A DNA stretch of 64,000 nt from Aptenodytes patagonicus (Eukaryota; Chordata; Aves; Sphenisciformes; Spheniscidae), in assembly GCF_965638725.1 (NCBI RefSeq), contig NC_134951.1, forward strand, positions 78,743,068-78,807,067, in the 5' to 3' direction. Position numbers and translations under genes: made by a program. Positions 20,901 to 33,400 of the stretch are shown here, piece by piece (the first letter of the stretch is position 1; the number at the start of each line of letters is the position of its first letter). Under the pieces are notes generated by a model that searched no databases, had not been told where the DNA came from, and saw nothing but the letters and a program-made list of their open reading frames with translations.

Positions 20901-23900
20901 CTTTTATTTGGCTCAAGACAGGGTCTGAGGAAAATAGCTTGGCCTTGCCATGCGATGGGTTTAGATGGAAATGGAAAAAGGTGCAACTTCTCCTAGCCTG
21001 ACTGCAGAGCTGCAGCTCTCGGAGCCTGCCAGACTGCTCTGACCAGCCAGCGCAGGCGAAGTTTGGTGTACGAGCTGAACCAATAAGCCCATCTGCTTCA
21101 CTGACGGCCAAGAAAAGCCTTTCATTCGGCCTGTGCTGCTGGTGCCGGTTCTGCCTCAGGACATGCCTCCCCAGGGCTAAGCAGGAAAGAACAGAGGGCA
21201 GGGAACTGAGAGGTCTAATACAGACAATGAAAATAAATAGCGCAAACACTTCCCAAATACCAAGAACTGCAGAGAAGGCTTCTAGCTTTCAGCCAGTCAC
21301 TCAGGGTCATATGGTCTTAGTGCAGGGGGCGGGGGGAAATGCCGGGTCGTACAATTTTTATGAGGGCCTCCTCCTGCCATTCTGGTAGCTATTTAGTTTC
21401 ACAGGTAGAGGAGTCACTTAGGACACAAGAAGGGCATTACAAGCAAAGGAAATTATTTAACAGAAATAAAATGATCTTGTGCACATACTGCAATGAAGTA
21501 AGAAGTTCTGCCTCTCTACATAATGCAAACTTTCTTTAGTTATAATTGCCCATCTATCTAGAAGTCCTTTAGCTTCATGTCCTTTTAACTCCCTTCCTTT
21601 TTTTTTGCGGAACAAGCTGGCATTCAGCATCATAGGAAAGAATCCAAGCTCAGAGGCGTCTTTGTAGAGAAAAAACTGTGAACACAGTTTCTCTCAAAGG
21701 AGAAATTGAGTGTTCAGGGCACTTGGCTAACTGTCATCCTTGTCCCCACAGATGCACAAATGTAATACTAGCAAGGACCTTTTACATATTTTTTTCCATG
21801 CTTACGTTCACTGTGACTTTTCCTGCTGGGCACAGGGTTGGAAGTTGGACTGACAAACAGAAAGTGTGTTGTTACTATAATCACATTTTTTAAATCCTCT
21901 GGAAGAGCACGTGGGGTTTGCGTTTCACTCTAAAGCATTTCATTAGGCAACTGAGTAGCATAATAGCAGTTACCATTAATAAAATGTTTTTGTCTTTTTT
22001 GTAATATGACAGAGCTACAGAATATGCAAATTTAAAAAAAAGTACAGCCAAGTATTTTGCAATTTTTATATCTATTTTGCAATATTTTTTATATATAAAG
22101 TTTTATATATATATCAGCAACAGGCTGAAAGAACTCAACTGAAAAAATTCTTACTATTATTTTTGTAGATAGTCTTGAAAGGGTGGTTCCCCAGGTAGTT
22201 GGTGTGAATGTTGACTGAAGAGCAGGATTTCACTCCTACAGAGCTAGAACTCGTAGAAGGACAGAAGACCCCTTTTGTATCTTGTGGGGCTCAGGCCTGT
22301 TTGCTTTTCAGTGTCTTGCTGCTGAGACAGCTTGCTGTCCCTGAGGGAAGGTGGAAGGTGGGGAGGAAGCGCAGCTTCTCAGGTGACAGAAAATCTTCGG
22401 AGGAACTGATGCAGAAGGACTGCTGTGACAGGTCACATTGCATAGTTATTTGCGTAGTTGACTCTGCATATTTTTTTATCTTACACATAATCGTAATTTC
22501 TAACACTAACTGGATAAATTGCTTGGCAATGTGTCCTAACCTCTCACTGATACACTAATGGTGTAAAATGGAGTGATTCCCATATAATCCAGAACAACGG
22601 CAGCTGATTCCTGAAGGACACTAGAGAGATAAAAATCAGGGATGCTTCCATGTCCTTCTTGTACATATTTAATGAAAAGTTAAGTTAAGCTCTATTGAAT
22701 AATGTGAAAGAATCTGCCATGCAGGAGCTATCAAAACATCATTACACAGCTAGCTACATTTGGCAAATACAGTCATCCAAAACACCTTTGGCATAGTTTT
22801 AAACCTGTTCATCTTTAGATTCATTACCAGACTTGCATATGCCAGTATTTTATAAACATGTCCCATTAAAGTGTATGTAACATATTCATATAGGTATGTA
22901 CAGATAAGAAATGTACAGATAGCAACAAATAGCTCAAATAACACAACATATGATTTTGCACCACAGAGACAGGATGATACAAGTTTTAGAAAGGAAGGAC
23001 ATACAGGAATTCTAGGCAGAATAAGTCACTTGAAAATCAAAACGAGACATGGAGAAACTTCCATCATAGTATGTTCAAGGCAGTAGTGCGGGCACAGGCT
23101 TGCATACAGGCCCATGTATTGCAATATTGTTCTGTTTGATTTTAGAGAGAAAGAGTCTCCCACAAGAGCCCCCTGTTCTGATTAGAGCAGTATACATTCT
23201 CTTTTTATAGTCTTTTCTTTGGTTTCAGGTTAGAGGGTTTGTTTGTACTGATCAATACCATGACAGGCCCACCTGTGGTCTGTCCTGCTCTCCTAGGCTA
23301 GCACGTAGGGAGCAGCTGGTGCCCTGAGGAGGTGCAGCTGCGACTGACTGGCACTTGCACAAACCACATTAGGGTGAGAAGAGACTGGTTGCTTCTTTGA
23401 GTAGGAGTTGGCCAGGTTCTGATTCTGGACATTAACATACCCATATTCGGGATTTGGACTGGAGGAGTTTTAAGAAGTTTCTATAGTGTTGAGACTGCCA
23501 ACATATAACAGGAAGGACACATTTTTAACATAGCAGTCTTAATTTCCATCTAAAGCACATATATATGTCAGAAGGCACGTGTGGTGGAGAAGAAAACTTT
23601 TCTGTATCACTCCAGATGTCAGCTTTCAAACCCTGTGTTCTGGAATGAGAAAGTCTCCCAGATAGAGGCCCGAACAAATTGGTTTCCAGTACTTCATTTG
23701 CTTCCTATTATAGCTTTGGACACAACACAGAGACTAGGAATTGACCAAAACTGTTATTTCTTTAACACTTACAATATAGCAAGTGAAAAAGTCCAGGCAG
23801 ATTATCCATTGTTGTCTTAAAAAAACATGGAAAGTGATGGTTTCTGTCCCAAAGAACCAACTGTCTAAAAGATAACACGTATGTGAGTGGATAAGATCAA

Positions 23901-26900
23901 CAAATAAATCAGACTGGGGCAGACAAGAGCAGGAAATGCAGGTAATTGGTTAAGGCTTGACTGCATCCAACCAGGAGCACTTGCCACAGTTTTCCAATTA
24001 TGTAGCTTATGAGATCACCGTTTTTTTCACTTTAAAAGGAAATAAATTTTTTGCCCGGTGCATCTGCCCTTTTGGAAGTTCAATCAATTTGAATACTGTT
24101 GCTTTATGCATGGCACTTAAAGGAAGAGTGATAGAAGAGGAGGAGGAGTGCTTCGGAGCAGCTCCCATCAGCCTCTGTCACTGCAGAGGCGCAATAGTAG
24201 AGAACTTCAGATTCAAGAGGCAATGTTGCATATTGATCTTTGTGGACATGCCCTGCTAACTGCCAGGGTCTGGGTTTCTTTTTTCAGCAGCTTAGCATGG
24301 CTTTTACCAAGCATAAATATAGCTGCACAAATAGTGAGAAGATATTTTTTAACATTTTGGTCACTGCTGAATACAGAATTGCTAACCCAAGCATTCAGAA
24401 CTCATGATTCAGGTCCCCAGAATGAGAAGGCTGGCCTAAGTATGTAGGTCCTTTTTTATTTGCTGCCTGGTTTGCTTAGTGAAACTTTAGAATATTTCTG
24501 GATTGTGTCTTCAAGCACTTTGCTTCAAAACTGAAGATAGAAATTTAATCTGAGTTTATATTTGCCTCTAATTCACATGGCTCCTGGAGCTGGGACTTAA
24601 AAATTCTTCCTAATGCTCTGAGACAAGTGGAAATCTTGGGAAACATCGTAAAATAATTTTTTTGCGTCATGGTCTCACCTCTTATTAGCTCTTTGAGAAG
24701 AGCCAAAAGACTTCCTTTGCTTTTCTGCCAAAGCGTATGTCATACTGGTAGCTGAAATTTCTTTAATCAAAAACAGGAATTTCACCAGTGAACAGACAGA
24801 CCAGCAGAGGACTGAGGCACCATTCGTCTCCCACCTTCCCTTGTTCTCAGAGCTGTGATATCAGGGAACCACAGTGCCTCCCTGTACAGGGGTGACATTA
24901 GTCAACCCACAGCAGAACAGCAGCAACCTTCTGAGTGAGGCACTTGCCCATGCAGCATAAATGCATCATGAATGTCACACAGCACACAAATATCATGGCA
25001 CAAATGTCGAATACTCTGAGGAATACTTGCAACAAGCATTAGCTTAAACTTGTTTGATGAATGTTTTGGACAAGTAATTCCAATTTGTGACGCATTTGGG
25101 AGGGTTTTTTTTTTGTTTTGCAATTTTAAAAGCTGTTAATAGCCTGCTCATAAGCAGAACAAGGATCTAACTTTGTCCAGTGAAATGAAAATAATATATT
25201 GCTTGTCCAGTTGTAACCTTGAGCCCAATATGATTTAGTACATCCTCAGCTCCTACTCTCCAGCAAATTTTAAACTTGGCCAATGTTGCTAGCGACTGAA
25301 GCTTCCTGTAAGAATCGTTTATTATCCTCCTTCCCTTGAAAGGATCCATTTTTAAGCAATCAGTGTCATAAGAGCTGGTGACTGTTTCCTTTCTAAGAGC
25401 ACTTGAAAATATAAATTTGTGGATGAAGCACCCTTTATTCACTATTGTATTTTTCCTGGAAACACCTCAAAACCAAATTCATACACAGTGAGTATATTGG
25501 CCTTTTCAGTAGTACAGATGAGCAAGCTTCCCTTCTATAAAATACTTTTAGCATCCTTTTCTATTGCAAGAGTCTCAACTGGTCTTTGCTGAAAATTAAT
25601 AAACTTGTCCTAGCACCATAACATCTGATTATTGGTTCGGTAGCCATTCACCGAATACCTGTTCTAGCCTCTGCTTGCTCTCGTGCATTCCGTGTTTTGC
25701 CTTACAGGGGCATCCTTTTGCCTAAATAAATTAACAAAATGTATTTCTGTAAAAATACTGTAATAATGCCAGGTTATTTTTGTCTGTAGCTCTCAAAAAG
25801 ATGGCTGTGTGTCTATTTTACCCTCTGCCCTGCTTGAAAGCTTCAGAGTCTGCTTGATACCTATGAGGGAACAAATAGTCTGACAGGGAAGGGCATGGGC
25901 AGGGCTTGCATCACCCTGACCCGTTCCTGCTTGTTGAGCCAGCTAGGCAGCCCAAGTCAGAGGTTACACCTTCCCTAAACAGGTGTAACTTGAATACTCT
26001 TCCAGCTGTACTAGAGAGCTTGGGGGGAAGAACCAGAGTCCCTGAACAATTTCTTCCGGGTTTTCTTCCTGTGGCTGAGTGCTGACGTCCACGCAAGAGG
26101 CAAAGCACCTCCCCGGTCACATTGTTTGTACCCCTACCCTTGCAGGTATCATGCAGCATGTAGCAGGGCTATGAGTCACACCACGATCACCTGAAAGTCA
26201 AGTCAGTATGGGCCATGCACTCTGCTACTACCCATGGAGGTAAGGGGATGGAGCACTCGGGCAAGGGAGAGACAAGCAGAAGCTCTGCAGAGCAATTCGC
26301 CTTCAGGCTCATGGCAGGTCAGGGCGCTGCAGACCAGGAGCAAGGAGGCCTGCAGCAAAAATGAGCTGGCCTAGGATATGTCTGGCCTTCTGCTGTGACC
26401 TCATCCTCCTGCAAAGCCACAGGGATTTCTGGCCAGGTCACTGAGCTGAATTTGCAGCTCTTTGATTTTGCAAATGTTTTCTTTAAGGTTTAGCCCTACC
26501 AAATGCAGATTAAATGCACAGCTACATACCCTTGCAAAGATGTTCAGAGACACTGAACATTGCAATTCTCTCTGTGCGCATTTCACACAGAAAAAGCAAA
26601 ACAGGCCAGCTTGGTTTAAAGACCTTGAACTAGACTGAAAAATGTTAATATTAATTATCTTTCTTACTTGGATGGGGGTTACAGGTTTGGAAAAATTTCT
26701 TTCCTTATCTAGCACTTTAAGGAAATATAAACCTTGAATATCAAGGATTGCTGGTGGCACTAAGGAGAACATCCAGGCTTTTGTTTATAGACAAGGAATC
26801 TGGGTACTGCTCTGGTAATATATTTGGCAGATAGGGAGCACGCAGCTGGATGAGCATTCAACAGCTGAACTGTGCAGCCTGTTCCTTAGAGAGTTCCTTG

Positions 26901-27800
26901 CCCTTGGCAAAAAAAAAAGTGCATCTTTCTGGCACTGAAACTGGGTCTTATTTTATTGATAAGAATAAACTTTTTTCCTACTTGTATGCACAATAAATGA
27001 GACTTTCACAGTAAGCTAATGATGGGTGTCTTTGATGTATGCCAGTAGCAGCTCTATTATTGATTTAGTTATACTGGTAAAAAATGCACACTTTATTATA
27101 GTTTTATGCTGCAATGGGAAGAGATTCAATTATGCTCATAAGCACTGCTGGAGCTGTATTTATAGTTCTGCCAGTTTTTCCCAATACAAATACACCAAGA
27201 AAACTTTCTTCAGCTAGGCAGATCATACAGAAATGAAGATCGCTCTGAGTGAGAATGCTTTGGAACAAAGCGTCATGTAATCCAAGCATGTAGAAGCAGA
27301 AAAATCAAGCAATATACAGAGGTGGGAAGCATGGTTCATAAACACATCGTAATAAAGGCCATAAATTAAACCTCAATTAGTTCTTTTTAAGGCAGACTTC
27401 TTACTTTGAAAAAAAATGAGCTAAATTCAGTGCAGTCAACCACTGCTAAATGAATACTTAAACCAGGTTAGTATAAGGCTCAAGTTACACTAGAAGGGCA
27501 GTACCTACAACATCCTCTTGTTTCTGCTATCCATCCTTTCTGTATCTGCTGTATATAACTATGATTACTAACAGAACCTACCATTAAATATCACATCTGG
27601 ATGTGCCCTGTCGTGGCTGTAATTGTATTTATCTAAGGATATTTCTTAATTTCTCCCCTCCCCCCATTATACAACAGCAATGTTATATTTCTAAATTAAA
27701 ATTAAAAAAAAAACAAAGGATGAAGTATGTTAACAAGAGGAAGTTAGAAAACCTAGTGGACTTGCTTTGTAACATCATGCTGGCTGATTCTTTATGTAGC
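17987..27800. other. Intergenic DNA with two GC-rich blocks
   Basis: About 9.8 kb without a supportable gene. A GC-rich stretch at 18390-18560 has open frames on both strands, and a larger one at about 20080-21240 has overlapping - strand frames of 154, 111 and 173 codons. The frames are long mainly because GC-rich DNA has few stops. They start with no recognisable domain and have no clear splice or poly(A) context. Both blocks could be regulatory or belong to a non-coding RNA. A low-complexity AT stretch lies at 22050-22115. Confidence 0.45.
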
Positions 27801-28375
27801 TGTTGTGGTTTAACCACGCAGCCGCTCGCTCACTCCCCCCTGGTGGGATGGGGGAGAGGATCAGAAGGGTAAAAGTGAGAAAACTCGTGGGTTGAGATAA
27901 AGGCAGTTTAATAGGTAAAGCAAAAGCCGCGCACGCAAGCAAAGCAAAGCAAGGAATTCATTCACTACTTCCCACCGGCAGGCAGGTGTTCAGCCATCTC
28001 CAGGAAAGCAGGGCTCCATCACGCCTAGCGGTTACTTGGGAAGACAAACGCCATCACTGTGAACGTCTCCCCCTTCCTTCTTCTTCCCTCAGTTTTACAT
28101 GCTGAGCATGACGTCATATGGTGTGGGATATCCCTTTGGTCAGTTGGGGTCAGCTGTCCCAGCTGTGTCCCCTCCCAGCTTCTTGTGCACCCCCAGCCTA
28201 CTCGCTGGTGGGGTGGGGTGAGAAGCAGAAAAGGCCTTGACTCTGTGTCAGCACTGCTCAGCAGTAACGAAAACATCCCTGTGTTATCAACACTGTTTTC
28301 AGCACAAATCCAAAACACAGCCCCATACTAGCTACTGTGAAGAAAATTAACTCTGTCCCAGCCAAAACCAGCACA
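27801..28375 (-). mobile_element. Solo LTR of the same endogenous retrovirus family, alternative-middle class
   Basis: Read on the - strand it begins TGTGCTGGTTTTGGC and ends with the GGTTTAACC-type LTR terminus, 575 bp in all. The flanks GTAGC (27796-27800) and GTGGC (28376-28380) are a 5-bp duplication with one mismatch. The middle matches that of the LTR at 47414-48004 (GGCGTTTGTCTTCCCAAGTA and following) and lacks the ATT run. It has the CRE-like TGACGTCA, but where the 47.4-kb copy has a TATA box this one reads CATGTAAAA. It is more diverged than the 47.4-kb copy and therefore probably older. Confidence 0.85.
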
Positions 28376-29896
28376 GTGGCTCTGAATACAGACACTGTAC
28401 ATTTAAACAGTATCTTTCAGATTATTTTTATATGCAAATAGCCACATCTTCTTAATCAGCTTCTAGGACTCTGATGACCAATATGAGCACAACTGCTTTA
28501 TGTTGAATCTTCATATTTATGCATGAATATAAGGCTCTGTGGGTGTCAAGCTAGTAATCAGATTCACTTCTGGTTTGCACTAAAAATTGCAAATAGTATA
28601 ATACAAAGAAAACTTGTCAGTGCACTTTAGTTACTGAGCTGTGGACCAAAATGCTGATGACCAAATAGGAAAGGCATTCAATGGCATATTTAAAAGGCTG
28701 GTTGCTTGTTACTGCTTTCTCAGGCAGAAATCCTTTAAATTCACATAAAGATCATTTGACCTTACAGTTCACAGGAAACTGGACTCTGTGATGATAACAC
28801 TACCAGCTGTGACTGTGACACCTACAACTTGCAGCTTTCTAGGAGAGTCATGCTCACTGCATTACGTCAGAGAGTAATTTTGATAGCTCTGCCCTTACCC
28901 TCTTTAGACAAGTGATGAGGCAGGCAAAACATGCCTTTCTGAAGTCTATGTGAGCTAGTTACTTCAGGGAGAGAGATCCATTCACAGTTAAATCCTCTTA
29001 TTCAACACTCTGGTTGGCAGGCTGTTGTGGATACGACAAGGAGATTAGGAATAGCTGTAATAAGCGTAGGATGGAATGTAACTCTGACAAATATTGGCAA
29101 TATAAATAGATTTTACGTACTTGCCACACTAAACATGCTTACAGGCTATTTTCAAATACAGGCAGTGCAATAATTAAAATATATCAGAAAGCTCAGCTGA
29201 GGTGCAGTGCCATGAATGGGGAAAAGCACAGAGCCAATTCATCTCTTGGCTGGGCAAACCTCACACGGGGAAAACAACTGTTGAAATCAGAGGAGTCTAA
29301 GATTTTCAGAATCTGACTTTGTACAAATGAATAAGGGTGTCATATTCACTTTTTGCGGAGCAGTAAAGCTGACCACATCCAAATAACGACAGGCGTGGTT
29401 TATTTGACATGTAAAATGCAATGGTTTATAATTTATAGAATTTGAATATCAGGATTTTGTATCACTTGAAGTACAAAAGCAAAAGACACTGTAATGTTAA
29501 TTGTTCTTTAAAAGTTTCTTAGAACAATTAACCTACAGTCCAAGTATAAAATAAAAAAAAAAGGTGGTATGGTCAGCCTGGCTGTAAAATTTCATTAGTA
29601 AGAAATGGCACAACTTTGGAAAGGAGGATAAAAAGGACTTGCTCACAAAGCTGTCCTTATATCCATATAAACAGTCTTTGTGCACCTTCCTCTGACAGGA
29701 AGTTACAATTTAATATGCAGAAGCGGCTACTTAACAGCAGTGTGAATGATGTATTTTAGAATAACTTAATTCTTACCTGCAATTGTTCCTTATTCAAAAT
29801 CCATAATTTTAAAACCCCACAATTTATGACAAAATGATAAATAATGAACTTTCTGTATTAGAGATTGCTTGTAATTCAAAAGTATTTATGAGATCA
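28376..29896. other. Intergenic DNA, nothing recognised
   Basis: AT-rich sequence between an inverted solo LTR and a CR1 fragment. No exon, RNA gene or repeat could be supported. Confidence 0.5.
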
Positions 29897-30410
29897 ATCA
29901 CAGAATGGTTGAGGTGGAAAGGTTCCTCTGGAGATCACCTCATTCCAACCCCCTGCTTAAAGCCGGGTAAGCAGGAGCAGGTTGCTCAGGGCCACAACCA
30001 GTTGGGTTTTGAGTATCTCCAAGGATGGAGACTCCACAACCTCTCTGCGCAACCTATGCTATTGTTTGACCACCCTCATGGTAAAGAAAGTTTTTCTCAT
30101 GTTTAAACAGAATTTCCTGTGGTTTAGTTCATTCCCATTGCCTCTTGTCCTTTCACTGGACACCACTGGGAAGAGCTTGGCTCCATCTTCTTTACTCCCC
30201 CCCATCAAGTATTTATACACATTGGTAAGATCCTTTCTGAGCCTTCTCTTCTCCAGGCTGAACAGTCCCAGCTCTCTCAGCCTCTCCACAGATCTTAGAT
30301 GCTCCACACCCTTCATTATCTTTGTGGTCCTTCACTGGACTCACTCCAGAACGTCCATGTCTCTTTTGTGCTGGGGAGCCCAGAACTCAGCTGTCATTTG
30401 GAGGTGGTTT
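29897..30410 (-). mobile_element. CR1 LINE 3' fragment
   Basis: On the + strand it opens with TCACAGAATGGTTGAGGTGG and AACCCCCTGCTTAAAGC and continues through the usual CR1 landmarks (AGGTTGCTCAGGGCC, TCTCCAAGGATGGAGACTCC, TTCTCTTCTCCAGGCTGAAC). It is therefore an inverted, 5'-truncated CR1 of about 0.5 kb covering the ORF2 tail and the 3' UTR. It carries many substitutions and no open frame, so it is an old, dead copy. Confidence 0.9.
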
Positions 30411-33400
30411 ATGAATGTGTAAATATTACATTTTAATGCAAAAGTTTTAACTGAAGTGTTATTCTTGAAATTTTAAACCCAGATAAGATTATCAGTCCTA
30501 TCCTTATATTAACCTTAACTGTCCCTTTAGAAATATAGTATGTATTAGAGTCATCCTCCATAGCTTATAAAATAACATATCTTCTCATTCTGTGAGCAGT
30601 CATCTATGCCTAACGAAGACCACGAGAGACCACCTCAGACAGATGGGCTATAGCTCAAATGTCCATCTAAAGAGTTAGTCAGAAGATAAATAATTCTGTG
30701 ATCTCATCTCAGGCAGGTTACAGTTATGCAACATGTGATAAAGTTTCGTGACTGACCCATACCGAATGCTTCCAACAGGTGAACAAGCAAGGTCTAGTCA
30801 GCAGTCCTTCCCCAGTACTACTGAAAGAATAATGTGTGCTCGCCCTGTTGAAAACTGGGTGCTGAATCTGCAGATAAGAATTTTCTTCCTAGCTCTGTAT
30901 GCTGCAATATCCATGCATTGTTAGAAAGCTGGAGTCTTTTAACTAAGTTCAGTATATTTTATGTTAGTGTCTTAATGTCTAGGCTAAGTAGTAGGGCTAA
31001 TTGACTGGTGTCTCTGCTGGGATTAAGGGTGAAGAAAACTTCTCTCCCAGACTTCAGACTATCTATAGATAAACAGCAGAAATTGGGCTCAAACGCGCCA
31101 TAGCATTCAGCCTGTAAGAGAGGAGGAACTGGGCAATGACAGATCCTCAGCTTCAACAAGGTCATCCCGTTCTCCATCAACACACTACCTCATTCTATTT
31201 TCCCTGGATAGAAACAAGAACTAACAAAATTTTGGCATCTTTCTTTGTGTTTTTGATTATCACCACAGTTGAGAGCAACTGCTGTGGAATTGAATGGCTT
31301 CAGAGTGCAATTTAGAGTTAAAATAGCTACTCCTAAAACAAAGCCCATTGTATCCTCACAGTCACAGTGAAATCCACCCAAAGATGATGATAGCAACCAT
31401 CTTTTAAAAAAAGAGCATTTTCAAAAGCATTTGCAGTGCTAAGAAAAACAGAATAAAGTTACAAGTTATGTTTGGGTTACATAATATTTTAACATCTTAA
31501 TTGGTTAAAAATCACTGACATCACTGTTTTTTATCTCAGGCAAAACACAGTCATGGTATCAGTGATACCATTGTCATATATTGATGAGACTAACTATATA
31601 CCCGTAAAGATAATAGGAACTTTATCTTCATCTTTTAAACCAAAACAATATAAACATCCAACGCTTGTTAACAGACACTGCTGTCTCAGATTCTGCTACT
31701 GAACTTTCCTTTGGCAGATGCACTAGAAATAATTATTTCCCTGACATTCTGCTCTTCCCTGAGCATTAGTACGGTAGCGACTTCAAAGCACTAACTGCAT
31801 TGGCCTTAGACTGAGGTGAATTTTCACATGGATTACCTATGTATGCATGGTTATATCGGTAAATGATTTTTTACTCTTCACCTGAAATATTTCAATGCCA
31901 CTTCACTGGGTTTTCTCGAATTTTGATTTGTAGGAAAAAAGAATAAAAACAATCCATATTTTTTTTTCCTTAGGAATGAAAGAACATGAATGGGATTCCA
32001 AATTGTTAAATGCATTTTGTCCAAATTTTGACAAACCCCTTTCTCGGATGGAGTCTGACTCTGGAAAGTATTGGTTCATTGTGAAGATTTTTGGAAAATT
32101 ATAAGCCTAGGAAAAAAAGCAAAATGATGCACCCTCTCACACTTTCACTAAGGCCATTACTATGGTAATAAAAAATACTTACACTAAAATAAAACCTAAC
32201 AACACTTTTCAAATCTTCCCAAAATTTCTTTTCCTTTTTCAAAAACGTCATGGTTACATGGGTAAATCTAAATCACGTTAGCCAACATAGTAAAAGTAGA
32301 TGATATTTCATCTATCTGTAACATATTTTCCCGTCAACAACTAAAAAAGAAGGAACTGTTATGCCATGCATGGGATAATAGGATTACCAGGGATATACAA
32401 AACTCCACAGGGCATCCAACGGCAAAGGCAAAACTTTTTCATGTCACCTACAGAGGTAGTTCCGCTGGTTCTGTGCAGCCTCTGCAATTGTGATGGATGC
32501 ATGTAGCATTATTCAGGCAAATGGGGGAGAGGAAGGAGGATGTTAGAAAAAAGTGTAACTGGGGTAAGATTTGTGCTCATTGCAACTACATACTTCTGTA
32601 GAACTCCATAAGAAGATTCTGCAGCCACAGAAAAAGACCCCCAACAATCTGATTTCCTGTCTTTGTACCAAAAACATTTGTTCTGGAATAGTTTTATCCC
32701 TTGAATTCCAGGGTAAATGTTAATACTTCATCTCCATAGAGTGCCTGGTTAAATGATTGAGTTTTTTGTTTCAGCTAATATGCAGTCTAATTCAGAAGAT
32801 GAAACACATATACATGCCAGTGCTGAAATATTAGTTGCAAATTTAATGATGAAAATACAGGAATTCTGAAGTCAGAAGTCACACGATGCCTCAGTAACTT
32901 TGGTCATGGTTCAGCCAGTCAGCTTGGTGTTGCTTTCTATTCTGACCCATGTTATTTGAACCTCTATCCATCCTTAGGAGAGGTCAAAATGTAGAGTACT
33001 TGAAGGCAGGTTTCAGAAAGACAACGAGCACAAATATGTTTGATGCAGCATCATTTTTTACTCACAAATGCAAGAAGGCCATGCTGAATAAATTCTGAAA
33101 CTCTTAGAGAGAGCCTGTGTATGTTATGGATCTTACAAATAACACAGTTGAGATCACTGGGATTCTTCATTTTCTTTTATTTAATCCACCCTCCTATGCT
33201 TCTGGGATAATAGGAATGGTTAGATCATCCACTTCACTTGCTACTTGGCCTCCTCAGTCCCAGACACGAGCCTCCCTAAACAACTTTAGAGAGTCTCCTG
33301 GCTAATGAGATGAGCAGAGAGCTGCTTAAGGTGGCAAGAGAAAAAGTCAGAGGAAAAGGGCTCAGAAACCTGTCTCAGTCAAGCAAACCAACAGGCATAA

